A stretch of DNA of 64,000 nt from Hybos culiciformis (GCA_964007475.1 OZ023273.1:43773525-43837524); one strand, 5' to 3'. Counted from the stretch's first letter, positions 24,768 to 36,645 are shown. Program-made: numbers and translations. The notes: generated from the sequence alone by a model not told the origin.

Positions 24768-27700
24768 AATGTGACCTTTCTACATTTCTTAAGGTATTTT
24801 TAAATATATTTATTTGTCTGAATTAAAAAAAAATTCACAAAAAACCTATATATTGATTTTTGTACCTTCCTCATTACCTTGATTTTTTAATTTATCAATT
24901 GCATGGATTATTTACATACCTAGAATACAATAAATACATGCATGCATTGCGTATATTTAAAATATGTATTTACAAAAGGTATATACTTGTGTAAAAACAT
25001 TAAGGTAAAAATCACTACTTAAAATTAGTTGTCCCATTAAATTAAAGTTAAAGTTATTATTGAATTGGTTTTGATCCACGGCCTTGGTTGAATTAGTTCA
25101 ATTAGTTGTTGGTAAATGATTGTCTGGTGGAGTCTACTATAAAATGTCTTCAATTGCACATTTGTTCGAAAAATCCAGAATGTTGGTAGTATTTTCGTTT
25201 ATTAAGTTTTAGACAATATTAAAATAAATTGAATAATTTGTATTTATTAAATTGTTAAAGTTTACAAAAATATGATAAAAATTAAATTTTATTATTTGAA
25301 AGATAGTAAAAAAAACTAAGCTCTGGCGTCTCTGCTTGCCAATTTGCCTAAATATTTGAAAATGAAGAAAATGTATTTTAATATTAAATTGAATTTTTAA
25401 TTAAGGACAATATTTAGTCAATAATTTCTTATCAATTTTCAGCACTTTACAATTTTGTAAACTTTTTTTATTTGTTAATAATATAACTTTAGCTAATCAT
25501 TAATGTGGATATTTATGTCAGAATGTAAACTTAAGTAAAGCTAATATCTTTAATAACATCAGAATAAAACTTTTCATCAATTACTTTTTCTTATATATAA
25601 TTAAAATTGTGTCATTATATTCATTAAAGTTTTCTTTACGTCGAAAACCTTAATTAATTTAAAGTAAAAATCAATATTTTAAAAATTTTAATTCTCAACT
25701 AAATATCAATTAATCAAAAAATAATTGTAGGCAAATTAATTTCTTAACTAGAAAATTTTTATAAGAAATATCTGCACAGGTTAATCGAAAACATAAATTT
25801 TTCATATGTAGGTACAATTATATTGGCAACTTATTTAAGCAATTATTCACTTAACACTATACATTTTAATGGAAAAAAAAATTTTTTTTTTTGCATAAAC
25901 AATTAATCTTACCTTCTAAATTCAATTAAAGGTATTGTAATACATACAAATTTATTACACACCATATGTAAATGTACAAGGTGAATTATATTCTGAAACG
26001 GTATATGAAGGAAGAAAACACTATTAAATATGTTAAAAAAATAAAAATTATTACTATTTTTTTTTAAAACAACACAAACACTTAATTCAAGCGAACAAAT
26101 TGAAAAGTTGACACAAATTCTAGTCCGATGTGGGAATCAAACCCACGACTGTAGAATAATGGCAATACCATTGCACCATGATGGCCTAAAATTAACTAAA
26201 GTAATATTATTTGATCAAAATTAAACGTCCTACTATGTATTAACTAAAATATTTGGTATGAATTTCTATCTATTATTATTTTCGAATTATCTGAGATTGT
26301 TTAGAAAAAAAATTTAAATATAATAAATAAAACTTTAACTATAACTGTTTGCGATCCAAAATTCAAATAATAACTTTCTATTTCTTATTGAACATTATTT
26401 TTCATATTTTTAATTCCTTTCTTGATAAGTTTTTTGTTTCACTCTTTTAAAACCTTAAAATTAAAAACCCATAATGAAATTGATTTTAACCCAAAATAAG
26501 TTAAAAGCCTTCAAGGTAATGTTCTGATTATTTAATAATATTATTAATTAATAATATTAGCCCACTTTTCTCAAAGTTTATATTGTGAATACATAATTAC
26601 ATACTTATTGAATGTGGTGTATTTAAAAATATATATCTATGTAAATATGAAGGTTATTACATGTTGTATAAGTATGTAAAAATATTTATGGGTAATTAAC
26701 AGATCCTACGAACTTGATTGCCCATATACAAATAAATACCTGAATAAATGTAATCATTAATCAATAATTGGATTTATGTTGAAAATTAATAAAAACAAAT
26801 TAGGTATTATCAAAATGATATCAATTTAAAATAATATTTTAATTATACAGGATAGTTGTTATATTATATGTATATATATATAATATAAGTACGTTGAAAA
26901 TAAATTATTTTAAAATGAAAAACAATTAAATTTAAATTTAAAATTTAATAGTGGAATAAAAAATACTCTATGTCAGTAAACAGAGGTATATTATCAGGCT
27001 AAATTGCTTTTTCATAATTTTTTTTCTTTTTAAAAGGAAGAATAATAATTGCGAACCTTTACACAATTGACATTTAAAACCATTTAATTTCCTAATTTAA
27101 TATAGATTCTATTCGATTTTCTATCAAAAATGAAAAACACCTAAATAAAGCTTAACCGCCGATTGTGTCTATTAATTTATAGTAATTGGATAAACAATTC
27201 TGTTTAAAGTTAAACAGTGACGTTGGATCAGTAAACATCTGACCAACTTTAACTTATGATAATTACTTAAAATTAAAAAAAAATTAATTAATATTTCATC
27301 ATCTCATAGTGTCAATGAGTATTATGAAGCGGATGACTTTGATTCGCCGACGTTGTAACTACTTTTAAGATAGTAAATTTATATATTACTTTCAACGCCT
27401 AAATATTTGCAATCTATTGAATTAAAATATAAAGTGTACTTATATTTTTGGTAATTTAACATAAAATCTTCTTGTTCGCAGTCTTTTCACATACATTTTC
27501 ATATGTACTGCTTTAGAACTTGCTCTGTGAAATCTATTAATAATAAGTACGGCAGCCGCGGCTAGCATCTAAGCTTACAATAATTAATTAAAATCTTTCT
27601 TAAAAGTTATTTTTATTTCTTTCATTTAAACCGACTTTCTATTAAAAAATATATAATTAATAAAATATTATCTATTAGAAAACATAATACATAATATTAT

Positions 27701-30700
27701 AATAAGACTATCATATTATATTTTATAAATAAATCAATAAACATATATATATTTAAATGTTGATGATATTAGAAATGCGCAAGCAACTTAAATTAATTCG
27801 AAAGAAGAAATAAGGAAATAAACAAAAATGTTTGAAAAGAAGATACATAATTAACTTAAAATGTTAAATCAAAAATTAATTTTTGTTTTTTTTTTTTTAG
27901 GGAAATAACCAATGCATTTTGACCTTCACCAAGGTTAAATAAAACTTGTAATGTCCAATAAATTAAAAAAAAATTATAATAAAAAAAGTTTTTTTTTTGT
28001 TTTTTTAATCATAATAATTAATTATTATAATTTTCTTATATACTCCGCATATATATATGTAAAGAAAAAATGAAGAGTTGATTAAAGACGAAAGATAATA
28101 TAATAAAAAGAAAGAATTTGATATAAAAGTATTATTTTTTAAAAGATATTTAGCTTTTATTTATTTTTACAAAAAAAAAAAAAATTATGTTTTGTTTTCT
28201 TTTTTTTTTTCTCCCACAAATTGTTTTTCTTATTTAAGTATTATTATTTTTTTATTATTATTTTAAGCACGCGCTACCACCGAAACCATGGGATATCTAT
28301 TTAACTAGAAAAAGAATTTATGGAAATATATTAAAAATAAATAAATTTGTTAACTGTCCACATATTATATCTATGAAACTTGGGGCCTAATTTTATTATT
28401 TTTTTCTTTTTAATTTCATATTTTATGTCTCTTATATTGTAATTTATTAAATTAATAAACCTAAATAAAGTATATGTATGAAGCCAGTTTTCGAATTTCG
28501 TTTAAAGATACTTTATCGAAATGTAGGTCTCAATTAGGAGCTAAATATTTTTTATCCTCCTTTTCGCTTCATCACCTTGTCTAAATCTTTGGAAAAAATT
28601 AGGATCAAATTACTTTTTTAAATTCCTTTAATCGATGTCTATCAGCCCAACTCATACTAATTTTCAACGCAGAATCTATTACCGAAATCGTCAGTTCATT
28701 AGTTATAAACAGGAGGAAGAACAAACATTAAAAGAAAACACAACTATAGTTGGCTTTTTCATTTCGTTGGAAAAAGGGCTACGAAGTTCATACTTTCCAA
28801 ATTTCGATATTTAAATAAATATTGTATAAATATTTGAAAATTATACCTGTATAAATAGTACCTATGCCTAATTGAATATTTTTAGTTAATCTGTCAAATG
28901 GTAAAAGAAAATGTACCTGGAAAATGTATTTGGAATAAATATAAATTTCACAAATTTAAAAACTTTAAAGTTTAGTATAATGTTATGTATGTGTAAGCAT
29001 ATATATACTGGTGCAAACAGTTAATTGATCCAAAACATGCTACGACACCAATAACATTCACTATCGTAAATAAACATTATCAGCCTGTCTTAATCAAAAT
29101 TACATACATGTACTCAGATCTACCACTACCATAATCTTTAATACGACGAAAAAGGCTTTCGAACTATATAATCTACTGTTCAAAAAATGATGCCTTATAT
29201 TCGAAAAGAAAAAACCTAATAAAAACGTCCTTTTTCTGTCCTCATAATATATGTATTAAAATTTATTAATGTCATTTTTAAATAAGTTTGTTTGCTCCTT
29301 CTTTTATTTTATTTTTTTAAATAAGGCAAGTTTTTGTTAAAAAAAAAAAATAATAACAAAATTTCTTAAATTTTCTCACGTGCAATAAAAAGGAATTATT
29401 TTTCTTACAAATCAAACTTTAAAAAAAAACCTTTTTTTTAATTTTTATGTTTATTATGTTTTTTTTTTATTATTATTTTATTCAACTGGCCAGTCTTAAG
29501 GTAAGCCACGTATTTATTTGTGAAGAAAAAAAATGATAATAGAACTGATTTTGTTATCGAAAAAAAAAAAAATAACAATTAAATATAAGTAAGGTTTGAG
29601 TAAGGCCCAAATGTCATAAAAAGAAAATAAATGCAACCAATGAAACATAAAATGAAAAAAAAGGATAATTTTTTACTAAAAAGGAAATATCAAAATCTTA
29701 AGTACCTATTACTCGATTTTTGTATTTTTTTTTTTTTTTGTGGGTAATATTTTTTTAAGAAATTTGAAAAAACTATTTATTGGCAATTTTTTCAAACAAC
29801 AGAAAATATGAAGTCGTGGAGTCGAAGAAAAGTCAAGTGTATAAATTTTATTTTATTTTTAAATCCAAGTTTTAAATAAAATATAAAAATACAGAATACA
29901 TAGTAAATGTAGTATGCGCTTTCAACATTTTGATTTAAGATACTTTTTACTTTTAAGATACCTTGGAAACAATCATAGTCTAACCATAATTATAAGTTCT
30001 TTTTAATCGATATCTATCTACCCAATACACATGGCCCTCTTTTTAATTTTTAAAGGAAAACAGACTAAAAAGCTCATCAAATGGCTAACTTTTCAGTTCA
30101 TGAAACTCAAAAAACTATTGTCATCTTGCTACCGCCCAACAAATTAAGTTAAAAATGTTTCGCATTCAATGGCAGAGCTTGATATTATCTAGTTTCTCTA
30201 AATTTATCATCAGTGTTTTTTTTGAAAATTGTCAATTTCAAGGAAATACCAAAACATCGCTACCTTCAAGACCAGAATGATTTTCTTTTCATTTTGGATT
30301 ATCGTTATTTATCTAAAGAAATAATTAAAATATATATAAATATATTTTTTTTTTATTCATTTAAAAAGTTATAATAATAATTGCTTGAAATAACGTAACA
30401 TCAGGGGTTCATGTTTTGCAAAAAAAAAAAAATTTCAAAAATAAATATGGAGAAAACAAAAAATCAAAATTTAAGATTGCCTGCTGTGCCAGTGGACTTC
30501 TTTTAAAGCCAACAACATACTGATTAGATAAATGTTAAGTTATCGTTGTAATTTCAACGGATCATAAAAATACTCTTATTAAATGAAAAAAAAAATTTAA
30601 AAAAATGAAAAATTAAAACAAAATTTATTATTTTCTTTTTATTTTTATTATATTTTCTCATCATTTGAAATTTTTATTTTATTTCTGAACACGTGCAAGA

Positions 30701-31569
30701 AGTAAAAAAAAAAGAAGATTCATAAATAGAAATGAAAAGTTTGAAATTTTTCGTGATCAATCATTTATTTTTTGTCTATTATTACATAAAAAAATTTTTT
30801 TTTTTTTTTCAAATAAAAAGGATTTTCACTATTATAGCTATTAGTCAGACATAAAAAAACATTCTAACAATTTACTTTTAATGCATCCTGTTTTTTGTTT
30901 GACCCAATTTTAAATTCCTTTTTTGGTCAAAAAAAAAAAATATTTGTTCACATTTTAAATCAAAATAATATCTAATTAAATTCTGTAAATTTTATTTTAT
31001 ATAAAACGACTCAACTTCGTTCTTAAAGGCCGGCATTTATGAATAGAGGTCACAGATGAAAAATAGACTGCAATAGAATTTTAAAAAATTACTTACCCGA
31101 TTATGAAATTTTAATCAAATGGGTGTTATTTGAATTCAATAGAATTATAGATCGAAAAATTATGTGCTAAGAATTCGTAATGCTATGCTCTTAGAATTTA
31201 GTCCACATCAATCACAGAACTTTTCTTTTAATATCTAGATTATCACCCGCAGATAAATTTCACTATTCAATTACAAAAAAAAAGTCTTATTCGAATATTG
31301 ATGAGGATACACAATATTCTCCGGGATTGCCAGACTTTTTCTGATCTACGGATAAATTTATCATCACTCGCAATTTTGAAAGAAATATTAGATTTCTATC
31401 ATTTAATATAATATAAATCTCCAATTAGAAATTCGTGATTAATATACCTTTAAAAGATATCGCAAAAAAAGCTTTATATGCAAATTAAATATATTTTTCC
31501 TTTAAATAATTTTTTTACATTAAAAAAAAATGTTTTCTAAGAAGAATCATAATTTAATTGAATAACTTT
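24768..31569. other. Spacer between the 24-kb fragment and COX5B
   Basis: Apart from a SINE at 26057-26190, no gene is recognised. A 42-codon ATG frame on the minus strand (27568 to 27440) begins MLAAAAVLIINRF in a short G+C-rich patch, but nothing else supports it. A CGTGAGAA Su(H)-like site at 29373-29380 (- strand) overlaps a CACGTG E-box (29377-29382) of the kind bound by Hes repressors. Sequence at about 28.5-28.8 and 30.0-30.3 kb looks like old, diverged repeat debris. Confidence 0.45.
26057..26190 (-). mobile_element. tRNA-derived SINE
   Basis: Read on the minus strand, the element starts GGCCATCATGGTGCAATGG, with an A-box-like TGGTGCAATGG and a B-box-like GGTTTGATTCC inside a perfect five-pair T-arm (GTGGG/CCCAC). 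The acceptor arms do not pair, so it is not a functional tRNA; by eye the head is closest to tRNA-Arg. An unrelated body follows and then a 9-nt poly(A) (poly(T) at 26057-26065). Imperfect flanking repeats similar to TAAAATTA may be the target duplication. Confidence 0.7.
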
Positions 31570-31923
31570 TTATATAGGTGCCTTCTCTACTAATTTAAAC
31601 CAATAGCCACATTCACAACGTTTTGGAGTGCCTCTTTTTAGCCACATATATGCAACATGAGCGCTATCTATGTGGCAAATACATCCAATTAATCTAGCAT
31701 CATTTGAAGATGGAACGCAATTTGGACTTTCTTTTGTGCCAGCACCTCGTTTAAAAACTTTCATATCAAATGGATTATCATTACCAGCTAATTTTGCTAA
31801 TAATTCACGCTTTTCAATGCCAGTTGCATGTTCAAGTGGATCATTCAATGCTTTACAAAACCGGACTTGTGTAAAATTTAATAATGTTGATGATCTTAAT
31901 GTGAAACTTCGAAAAAATGTCAT
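31570..31923 (-). CDS. COX5B: Cytochrome c oxidase subunit 5B
   Basis: An intronless frame of 117 residues for the nuclear-encoded, zinc-binding subunit of mitochondrial complex IV, on the matrix side of the inner membrane. Residues 1 to about 24 form a presequence rich in Arg, Ser and Phe without acidic residues (MTFFRSFTLRSSTLLNF). The conserved core follows: DPLEHATGIEKRELL, AGNDNPFDMKVFKRGAGTKE and the metal site with Cys81, Cys83, Cys103 and Cys105 (GCICH, KRCECGYWFKL). It ends KLVEKAPI, as in insect homologues, and has the usual length. It starts at ATG 31921-31923. Both the family and the open frame are clear. Lying inside E(spl)-C without introns could mean relocation by retroposition, but no poly(A) tract or duplication was found to prove it. 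Confidence 0.93.
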   Translation of the reverse strand: MTFFRSFTLRSSTLLNFTQVRFCKALNDPLEHATGIEKRELLAKLAGNDNPFDMKVFKRGAGTKESPNCVPSSNDARLIGCICHIDSAHVAYMWLKRGTPKRCECGYWFKLVEKAPI

Positions 31924-32353
31924 TTTTTAATGAAATCAGTTATTATTTTTATTTTTATTTTATTAAAATTTATGTGATTCTTTGCTTTATTTTTTATTTC
32001 TGATATAAAAATTTTGACTTCCTAAGATTCAAAATTTTATTGAAAATAAATGGTGATTGATAATGATAGTGGAGCAAAGACAAGAAAAGACAGATTTTTT
32101 AAAATGAGCATAATGTGGTTAGGTTAGATTCATATGAATAGTATAATACGTTTCACAGTTTATTAAAGGATAAGTAGATAGAAAACAAGAATGTCAATCA
32201 ACAGATCTTTCATTTGCATAGCTGAAAATTATCAAAAAAAAAGAAAATTCTTTTATTTGTTTATACATATTTTATAATATTTTATTTTTAACTAAGTTAT
32301 TTTATGATTATTGATTTTATTTTTTTTAATAATATAAAAATTCAATATTCGGT

Positions 32354-32521
32354 ATCACATAATTTTTAAGAACTACATACACATTAATATTGAGATCTAT
32401 TGGAAAATTAAAGCTTTCTTTGTCTATACATATACATAATAGTTTAAAGCTAATATACATTTATAATTTAAATAGAAAAATATTCTTAAAACTCATTGGT
32501 GATTTCTGTATCACGGAAGAC
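32354..32521 (-). promoter_or_regulatory. mbeta 3'UTR microRNA boxes: GY, two Brd, K
   Basis: Downstream of the mbeta stop, on the transcript strand, are a GY box GTCTTCC (32521-32515), two Brd boxes AGCTTTA (32451-32445 and 32415-32409) and a K box TGTGAT (32359-32354). In Drosophila these three motif classes in E(spl)/Bearded 3'UTRs are targets of microRNA families. Their clustering within 290 nt of the stop makes chance unlikely. Confidence 0.65.
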
Positions 32522-32643
32522 ATAACAATTTTTTGTACATCATATTAGGTGCATAATATTTCATTAACCGCAGTTAATATCACTTTTTTTTTCCATGATT
32601 TGAGTATATTTTCAAGCCATGGGTTTCTATAAATTTCCACCAA

Positions 32644-33291
32644 TTACCATGGTCTCCATACATTTTCATCATCAGTAGAAATGAAACGATGGTGATTAAC
32701 AGCTGGATGTTTCATTAATAAACCATTTTCAGATTGTGGACTTGCTGAATAATTTGATATAGGTGATAATGGTACAGAATAACGACCAGAAGAAACCGGT
32801 GATACAGATGCCAATGATGTGTTTGTCGAACCAAAAGTGTTACATTGAACTGAAATTGGATGATGAATTGGAATAGGCGCTTTTATTGGCGGTTGAATTT
32901 GATTTAATCTTAATCCCAAGTGTGTCATAAGTTGTGAACCAAATTTAATATTAACACCAGGAATTTTCGCTAAATTTCTTGATACTTCATTTGCAGCAAA
33001 AATATAACCAGATCGAAATCCTTCAGCTTGTGTTATTGCTGGATGTTGCTGCTGATAATGATGAATTTGTCTTTGTTTTCGTAACTTTTGTAAATGTTGA
33101 ACTGTCAGCTCTAAAATGTCGGCCTTTTCAAGTCTTGTAACATGTTCACCTTCAGATTCCAGCGTCGAAACCATAATATCTTTTAATTCATCCAGGCATT
33201 TATTAATTCGAGCACGACGTTTACGTTCTAACATTGGTTTCATAACTTTACGATATTGATATGTTTTTGACATTTCGATTGCGGTAGTCAT
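32644..33291 (-). CDS. E(spl)mbeta-HLH: Enhancer of split mbeta-like bHLH-Orange repressor
   Basis: A single-exon, 215-residue Hes-type nuclear repressor of the Notch pathway. The bHLH domain lies at about residues 13-70 ([20 protein letters not shown], then [19 protein letters not shown]). The Orange domain is at about 91-133 ([17 protein letters not shown], then [17 protein letters not shown]). A Ser/Pro-rich segment contains [15 protein letters not shown], and the protein ends DDENVWRPW with the Groucho-binding WRPW at 212-215. The [15 protein letters not shown] loop, the YSVPLSPIS motif and the ENVWRPW end favour mbeta over mgamma. ATG at 33289-33291 is the only sensible start. An SPS and TATA lie upstream, and microRNA boxes downstream. 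COX5B follows on the same strand 0.7 kb away. Confidence 0.95.
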   Translation of the reverse strand: MTTAIEMSKTYQYRKVMKPMLERKRRARINKCLDELKDIMVSTLESEGEHVTRLEKADILELTVQHLQKLRKQRQIHHYQQQHPAITQAEGFRSGYIFAANEVSRNLAKIPGVNIKFGSQLMTHLGLRLNQIQPPIKAPIPIHHPISVQCNTFGSTNTSLASVSPVSSGRYSVPLSPISNYSASPQSENGLLMKHPAVNHHRFISTDDENVWRPW

Positions 33292-33365
33292 TTTTTAAAA
33301 CAAACTGTTTTTTTTTTTTCTTTTATAATTATAACACGATATAAACTCTCTGAATTTTCAATTTA

Positions 33366-33403
33366 AAATGATTTCTTATCCTTGTAAGAACCTCATATTT
33401 ATA
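33366..33403 (-). promoter_or_regulatory. mbeta core promoter (TATA and initiator)
   Basis: On the minus strand TATAAAT (33403-33397) precedes an initiator-like TCATTT (33371-33366, A+1 at 33369) by 34 bp, mirroring the m3 promoter. This predicts a 5'UTR of about 78 nt. Confidence 0.55.
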
Positions 33404-33671
33404 CCAATTTTATAGAATGATCAACACGCAAAGGAATTCCTCATTATGACTTTTCTGTGTATTTTTCTTGTATGTTTTATCATGTATTTCTTTTTTCTTT
33501 TTCAGAAGGGATATATTTTTGTACTGATCCTTTTCCCCTGCCTTATTTAAAAATTATTTACCCTTATTGTAAAAATTATATACAATTTTTATATGAAATC
33601 GCTAAAAGAGGACCCTTTTTTTTCATATAATAACAATATAATTCTTTTTTTTCCTCTATTGATTACGCTAC

Positions 33672-33704
33672 CGTGGGAAACACTTTCAGAGTTAGTTTCT
33701 CACC
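33672..33704. promoter_or_regulatory. Su(H) paired site (SPS) upstream of mbeta
   Basis: CGTGGGAA (33672-33679) faces TTCTCACC (33697-33704, GGTGAGAA on the gene strand) across 17 bp. On the gene strand the order is xGTGAGAA then TTCCCACG, the same as at m3. It sits about 0.27-0.30 kb upstream of the inferred start. An ACAGCTG proneural-type E-box (RCAGSTG, gene strand) lies 112 bp further upstream at 33817-33823. Confidence 0.85.
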
Positions 33705-34982
33705 AAAATAATAAAAAGGAAAAAAAAATTATAAATGTCCACCTGCCCAATATACTTTAAGATTTTTATATTATATTATGATTATGTGTGTTTTTTTTAA
33801 AGATATCATAAAGGGCCAGCTGTTTTCTCTTTCTTTCCCATGAATATAAAATTGGATCACGTATGACATTTACTCGAAAATAAATTTGGCGAAATAACAA
33901 TTTTAACGAATTAAAAAATGCATACAATATAAGAACCTAAAAAAAACGTGTTTCAAAAAAATTATTGAAAATCTAACAAATGAAAACAAGCCTGAGCAAC
34001 TAACTCACAATTTGACGATTTCCAACAGCCAGGAGGGGCAAATGGAAATAAACAATATTTCGATATTGATTTTAAAACCAATCTCAACATACGCATCCGC
34101 AGACGACCTAAAATTCATATAATACAAATTGAAATTCTATATAATACAAATAGCTTGATTTTGTACGCATTCAGTCACAATTCAAATTTTAAATTAATAA
34201 AAATTTGTTATAAAACAAAATTGTCACACCTACTCAATGATTTGCATTTACTCCTTAAAGAATTCCTATTTTTCAAACGACCATTTGGACAAATAGGAAT
34301 GCAATCGGCGATATGTATACAATCAACAGAACATTTTTAACATTTAAATATTTCGATTTATAATTATTTTCGATCAAATTTAATTTGTACATAAAAATTG
34401 AAAACCAGAAATTTTTTTTTTTTGGTCAAATGCAAGCCAAATCCTCAAATGAAGAAATCTTATTAGGGTTTTTTTTTTAAATAAAATTTAGAAAATAAAA
34501 TTTGTATCATTCCCATAGGTCCTCATAATATATCCTTCAAACAAAAAAAAATTTTTTTTTCTTCCTGATGGCATACTTATACACACACGAATTGCATTAT
34601 GATATCGAAACATTATTCATTAAATATTTTTTTTAATAAAGGTCATTTTAGAAGCATGGAAAGCATGAAGCTAAAAAAAAGACGAAAAATTTTAAATCGG
34701 TTATTTCGATTGCATGCATTTTTTATTATGAAAAAAAAATTAAACTTAATTAAATGTGAAGTAGGTATATTTTTTTGATCGCGGAAATAACTTTTAATTG
34801 TAAATTTTTATTATTACTTGTAAATTAGTTAATCACAGTTTGTCAATTTAAAGATAACATTTTTGAGCTTTTTTAATTGTTATACACATTCAAATTTATG
34901 CTCATTCATATTAGTTTGAAATTAAATCCGTGTTGACTTGCAGATTGAAATTAACTGTGGTCAGGCCCGGCTCGTGGTTTTT
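33705..34982. other. Upstream region of mbeta
   Basis: Holds the ACAGCTG E-box at 33817-33823. Otherwise A+T-rich with no recognised gene. The 61-codon frame at 34155-34340 has no recognisable features. Confidence 0.4.
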
Positions 34983-35187
34983 TTTTGTGTGTGTGCAAGG
35001 AATGTTTGGCGCTTTTGCAAAAATTTTCAATTAGATACTCAAGCAAACACTAGCTAAATTCCATTTTTCTTGCCCGATAGTTGATCTGAAGTAGTTTTTG
35101 ATCAGTTTTAATTTTTGGAAAAGTTCTCTCACCTTTAGCAACTGAAACGGGTAAAGTTAGTAATACCACAAAGTAAGCATAAATAAG
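34983..35187 (-). pseudogene. hAT transposase C-terminal remnant, frameshifted
   Basis: On the minus strand, frame one encodes LLTLPVSVAKGERTF. After a one-base shift in an A-run near 35115 a second frame continues with LKLIKNYFRSTIGQEKW and ends at TAA 35031-35033. This is the C-terminal hAT dimerisation region (LPV..A..ERSFSKLK..K..LRS pattern) of hAT-family transposases. Only this end is recognisable, the frame is broken, and no termini were found, so it is a dead fragment. Confidence 0.75.
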
Positions 35188-35774
35188 AGAAATTCATTCC
35201 ATACAAAAAATTCATATTAAAAAAACTAAACAAAAAATGTTTATCTATATGAAATCACTATCCCAATTGTCGGTAATATGGTGTTGGCATTAGGAGAATA
35301 TTTGTGGAATATGCTGTTTTCCGGAATATTTCAGGAATATGAACTGGATTTATCATATAAAAAATATTAAGGAATTTGTATATTACACTTTTATATTCCA
35401 GTTTGTCAGGTTTGGAATTCTACATTTATAGTTACTTTCACTCACTTTTTGAAATTTTGTTATTAGTTGGCTACAATTTTTTTTGTCAAATTCGAGTCAA
35501 AATGAAGAAAAAATAAAATTGATAAAAAGCGAGATAAAAAGTCAAAATTTTCAACAACAAACATTTTTTCTCTTTCTCAATTGTTTTTTATACATCATCA
35601 AATTCCAGTTCTCATCAAATATTGTAATTTATTTATTTTATTTATTTTTCGTTTAATTCAAACTATTACAAAAAAATTCTTAATTCTTAAAACATTAATT
35701 GTGTTTAAATTTAATTTTATCTTAAGTGTACAAAAGTTTTATTTTTAAACTATCTAATTATTTACTAATACTAA

Positions 35775-36645
35775 TTATTTCGTCTTCTTACGTACCAAAT
35801 TTTAATGAAATCGGACGAAATTTTGAAATCCGCCCCCAGGGGAAGTCTCTGGGTAGGAGGTCAATAAATTTTTTGTTAAGAAATTTGTGTGTAATCAGTT
35901 CCTCTTTTTACATACCAAATTTGAATGAAATCGGACTAAGTTTTGAAATCTGCCCCCGGGGGAGGTCGCTGAGTGGGACGTCAACAAATTTTTGTTACGA
36001 AATTTGTGTGTAATTATTTCCTCTTCTGAGGTACCAAATTTTAATGAAATCGGACGAAATTTTGAAGTCCGCCCCCAGGGTAAGTCTCTGGGTAGGAGGT
36101 CAACAAATTTTTTGTTACGAAATTTGTGTGTAATCAGTTCTTCTTTTTACATACCAAATTTGAATAAAATCGGACGAACTTTTGAAGTCCGTCCCGAGGG
36201 GAGGTCTCTGGGTAGGAGGTCCCTGGGTAGGAGGTCAACAAATTTTTTGTAACGGAATTTGTGTGTAATCAGTTCTTCTTTTTACACACCAAATTTGAAT
36301 GAAATCGGACGAACTTTTAAAATCCGCCCCAATGGGAGGTCCCTGGATAGGATATTCCTGGGTAGGAGGTCAACAAATTTTTTGTTACGAAATTTGTGTG
36401 TAATCACTTCCTCTTTTTACGTACCAAATTTGAATGAAATCGGACGAACTTTAGAAGTCCGCCCCCGGGGAAGGTCTCTAGGTAGGAGGCTAATCAAATT
36501 TTAAAATAGCCTATAACGACCCCCGACCTGACACAAATACATGGTGTAAGTTTGAAAACGATCGGTTGAGCGGTTTAGGAGCCTATTCAGAACATACAAA
36601 CAGACAAACAGACAAACAGACAACTTCGGTTTTATATATATAGAT
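35775..36645 (+). repeat. Tandem array of about 120-136-bp units with an interspersed-repeat tail
   Basis: Six diverged copies of a unit containing CCAAATTTGAATGAAATCGG, then TCCGCCCCCRGGGGAGGTC and GGTAGGAGGTCAACAAATTTT. Successive GAAATCGGAC positions are spaced 120, 119, 120, 136 and about 134 bp; the longer units carry a small internal duplication of the GTCYCTGGGTAGGAG part. Because 120 is a multiple of three, each frame repeats a 40-residue pattern, giving spurious open frames. After about 36510 there is a tail with four AAACAGAC units ending TTCGGTTTTATATATATAGAT, similar to 3' ends of interspersed arthropod repeats. The class is not certain. Confidence 0.8.

Noticed and set aside
26125..26190. 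A tRNA gene
   Set aside because: A and B boxes and the T-arm are present, but the acceptor stem does not pair and the sequence continues into a poly(A)-tailed body, so it is a SINE.
31670..31930. Plus-strand frame of 86 codons
   Set aside because: It is the antisense shadow of COX5B.
35726..36504. Three long plus-strand frames with a repeating 40-residue motif
   Set aside because: They follow the 120-bp tandem repeat, whose length is a multiple of three; no start context or domain supports a protein.
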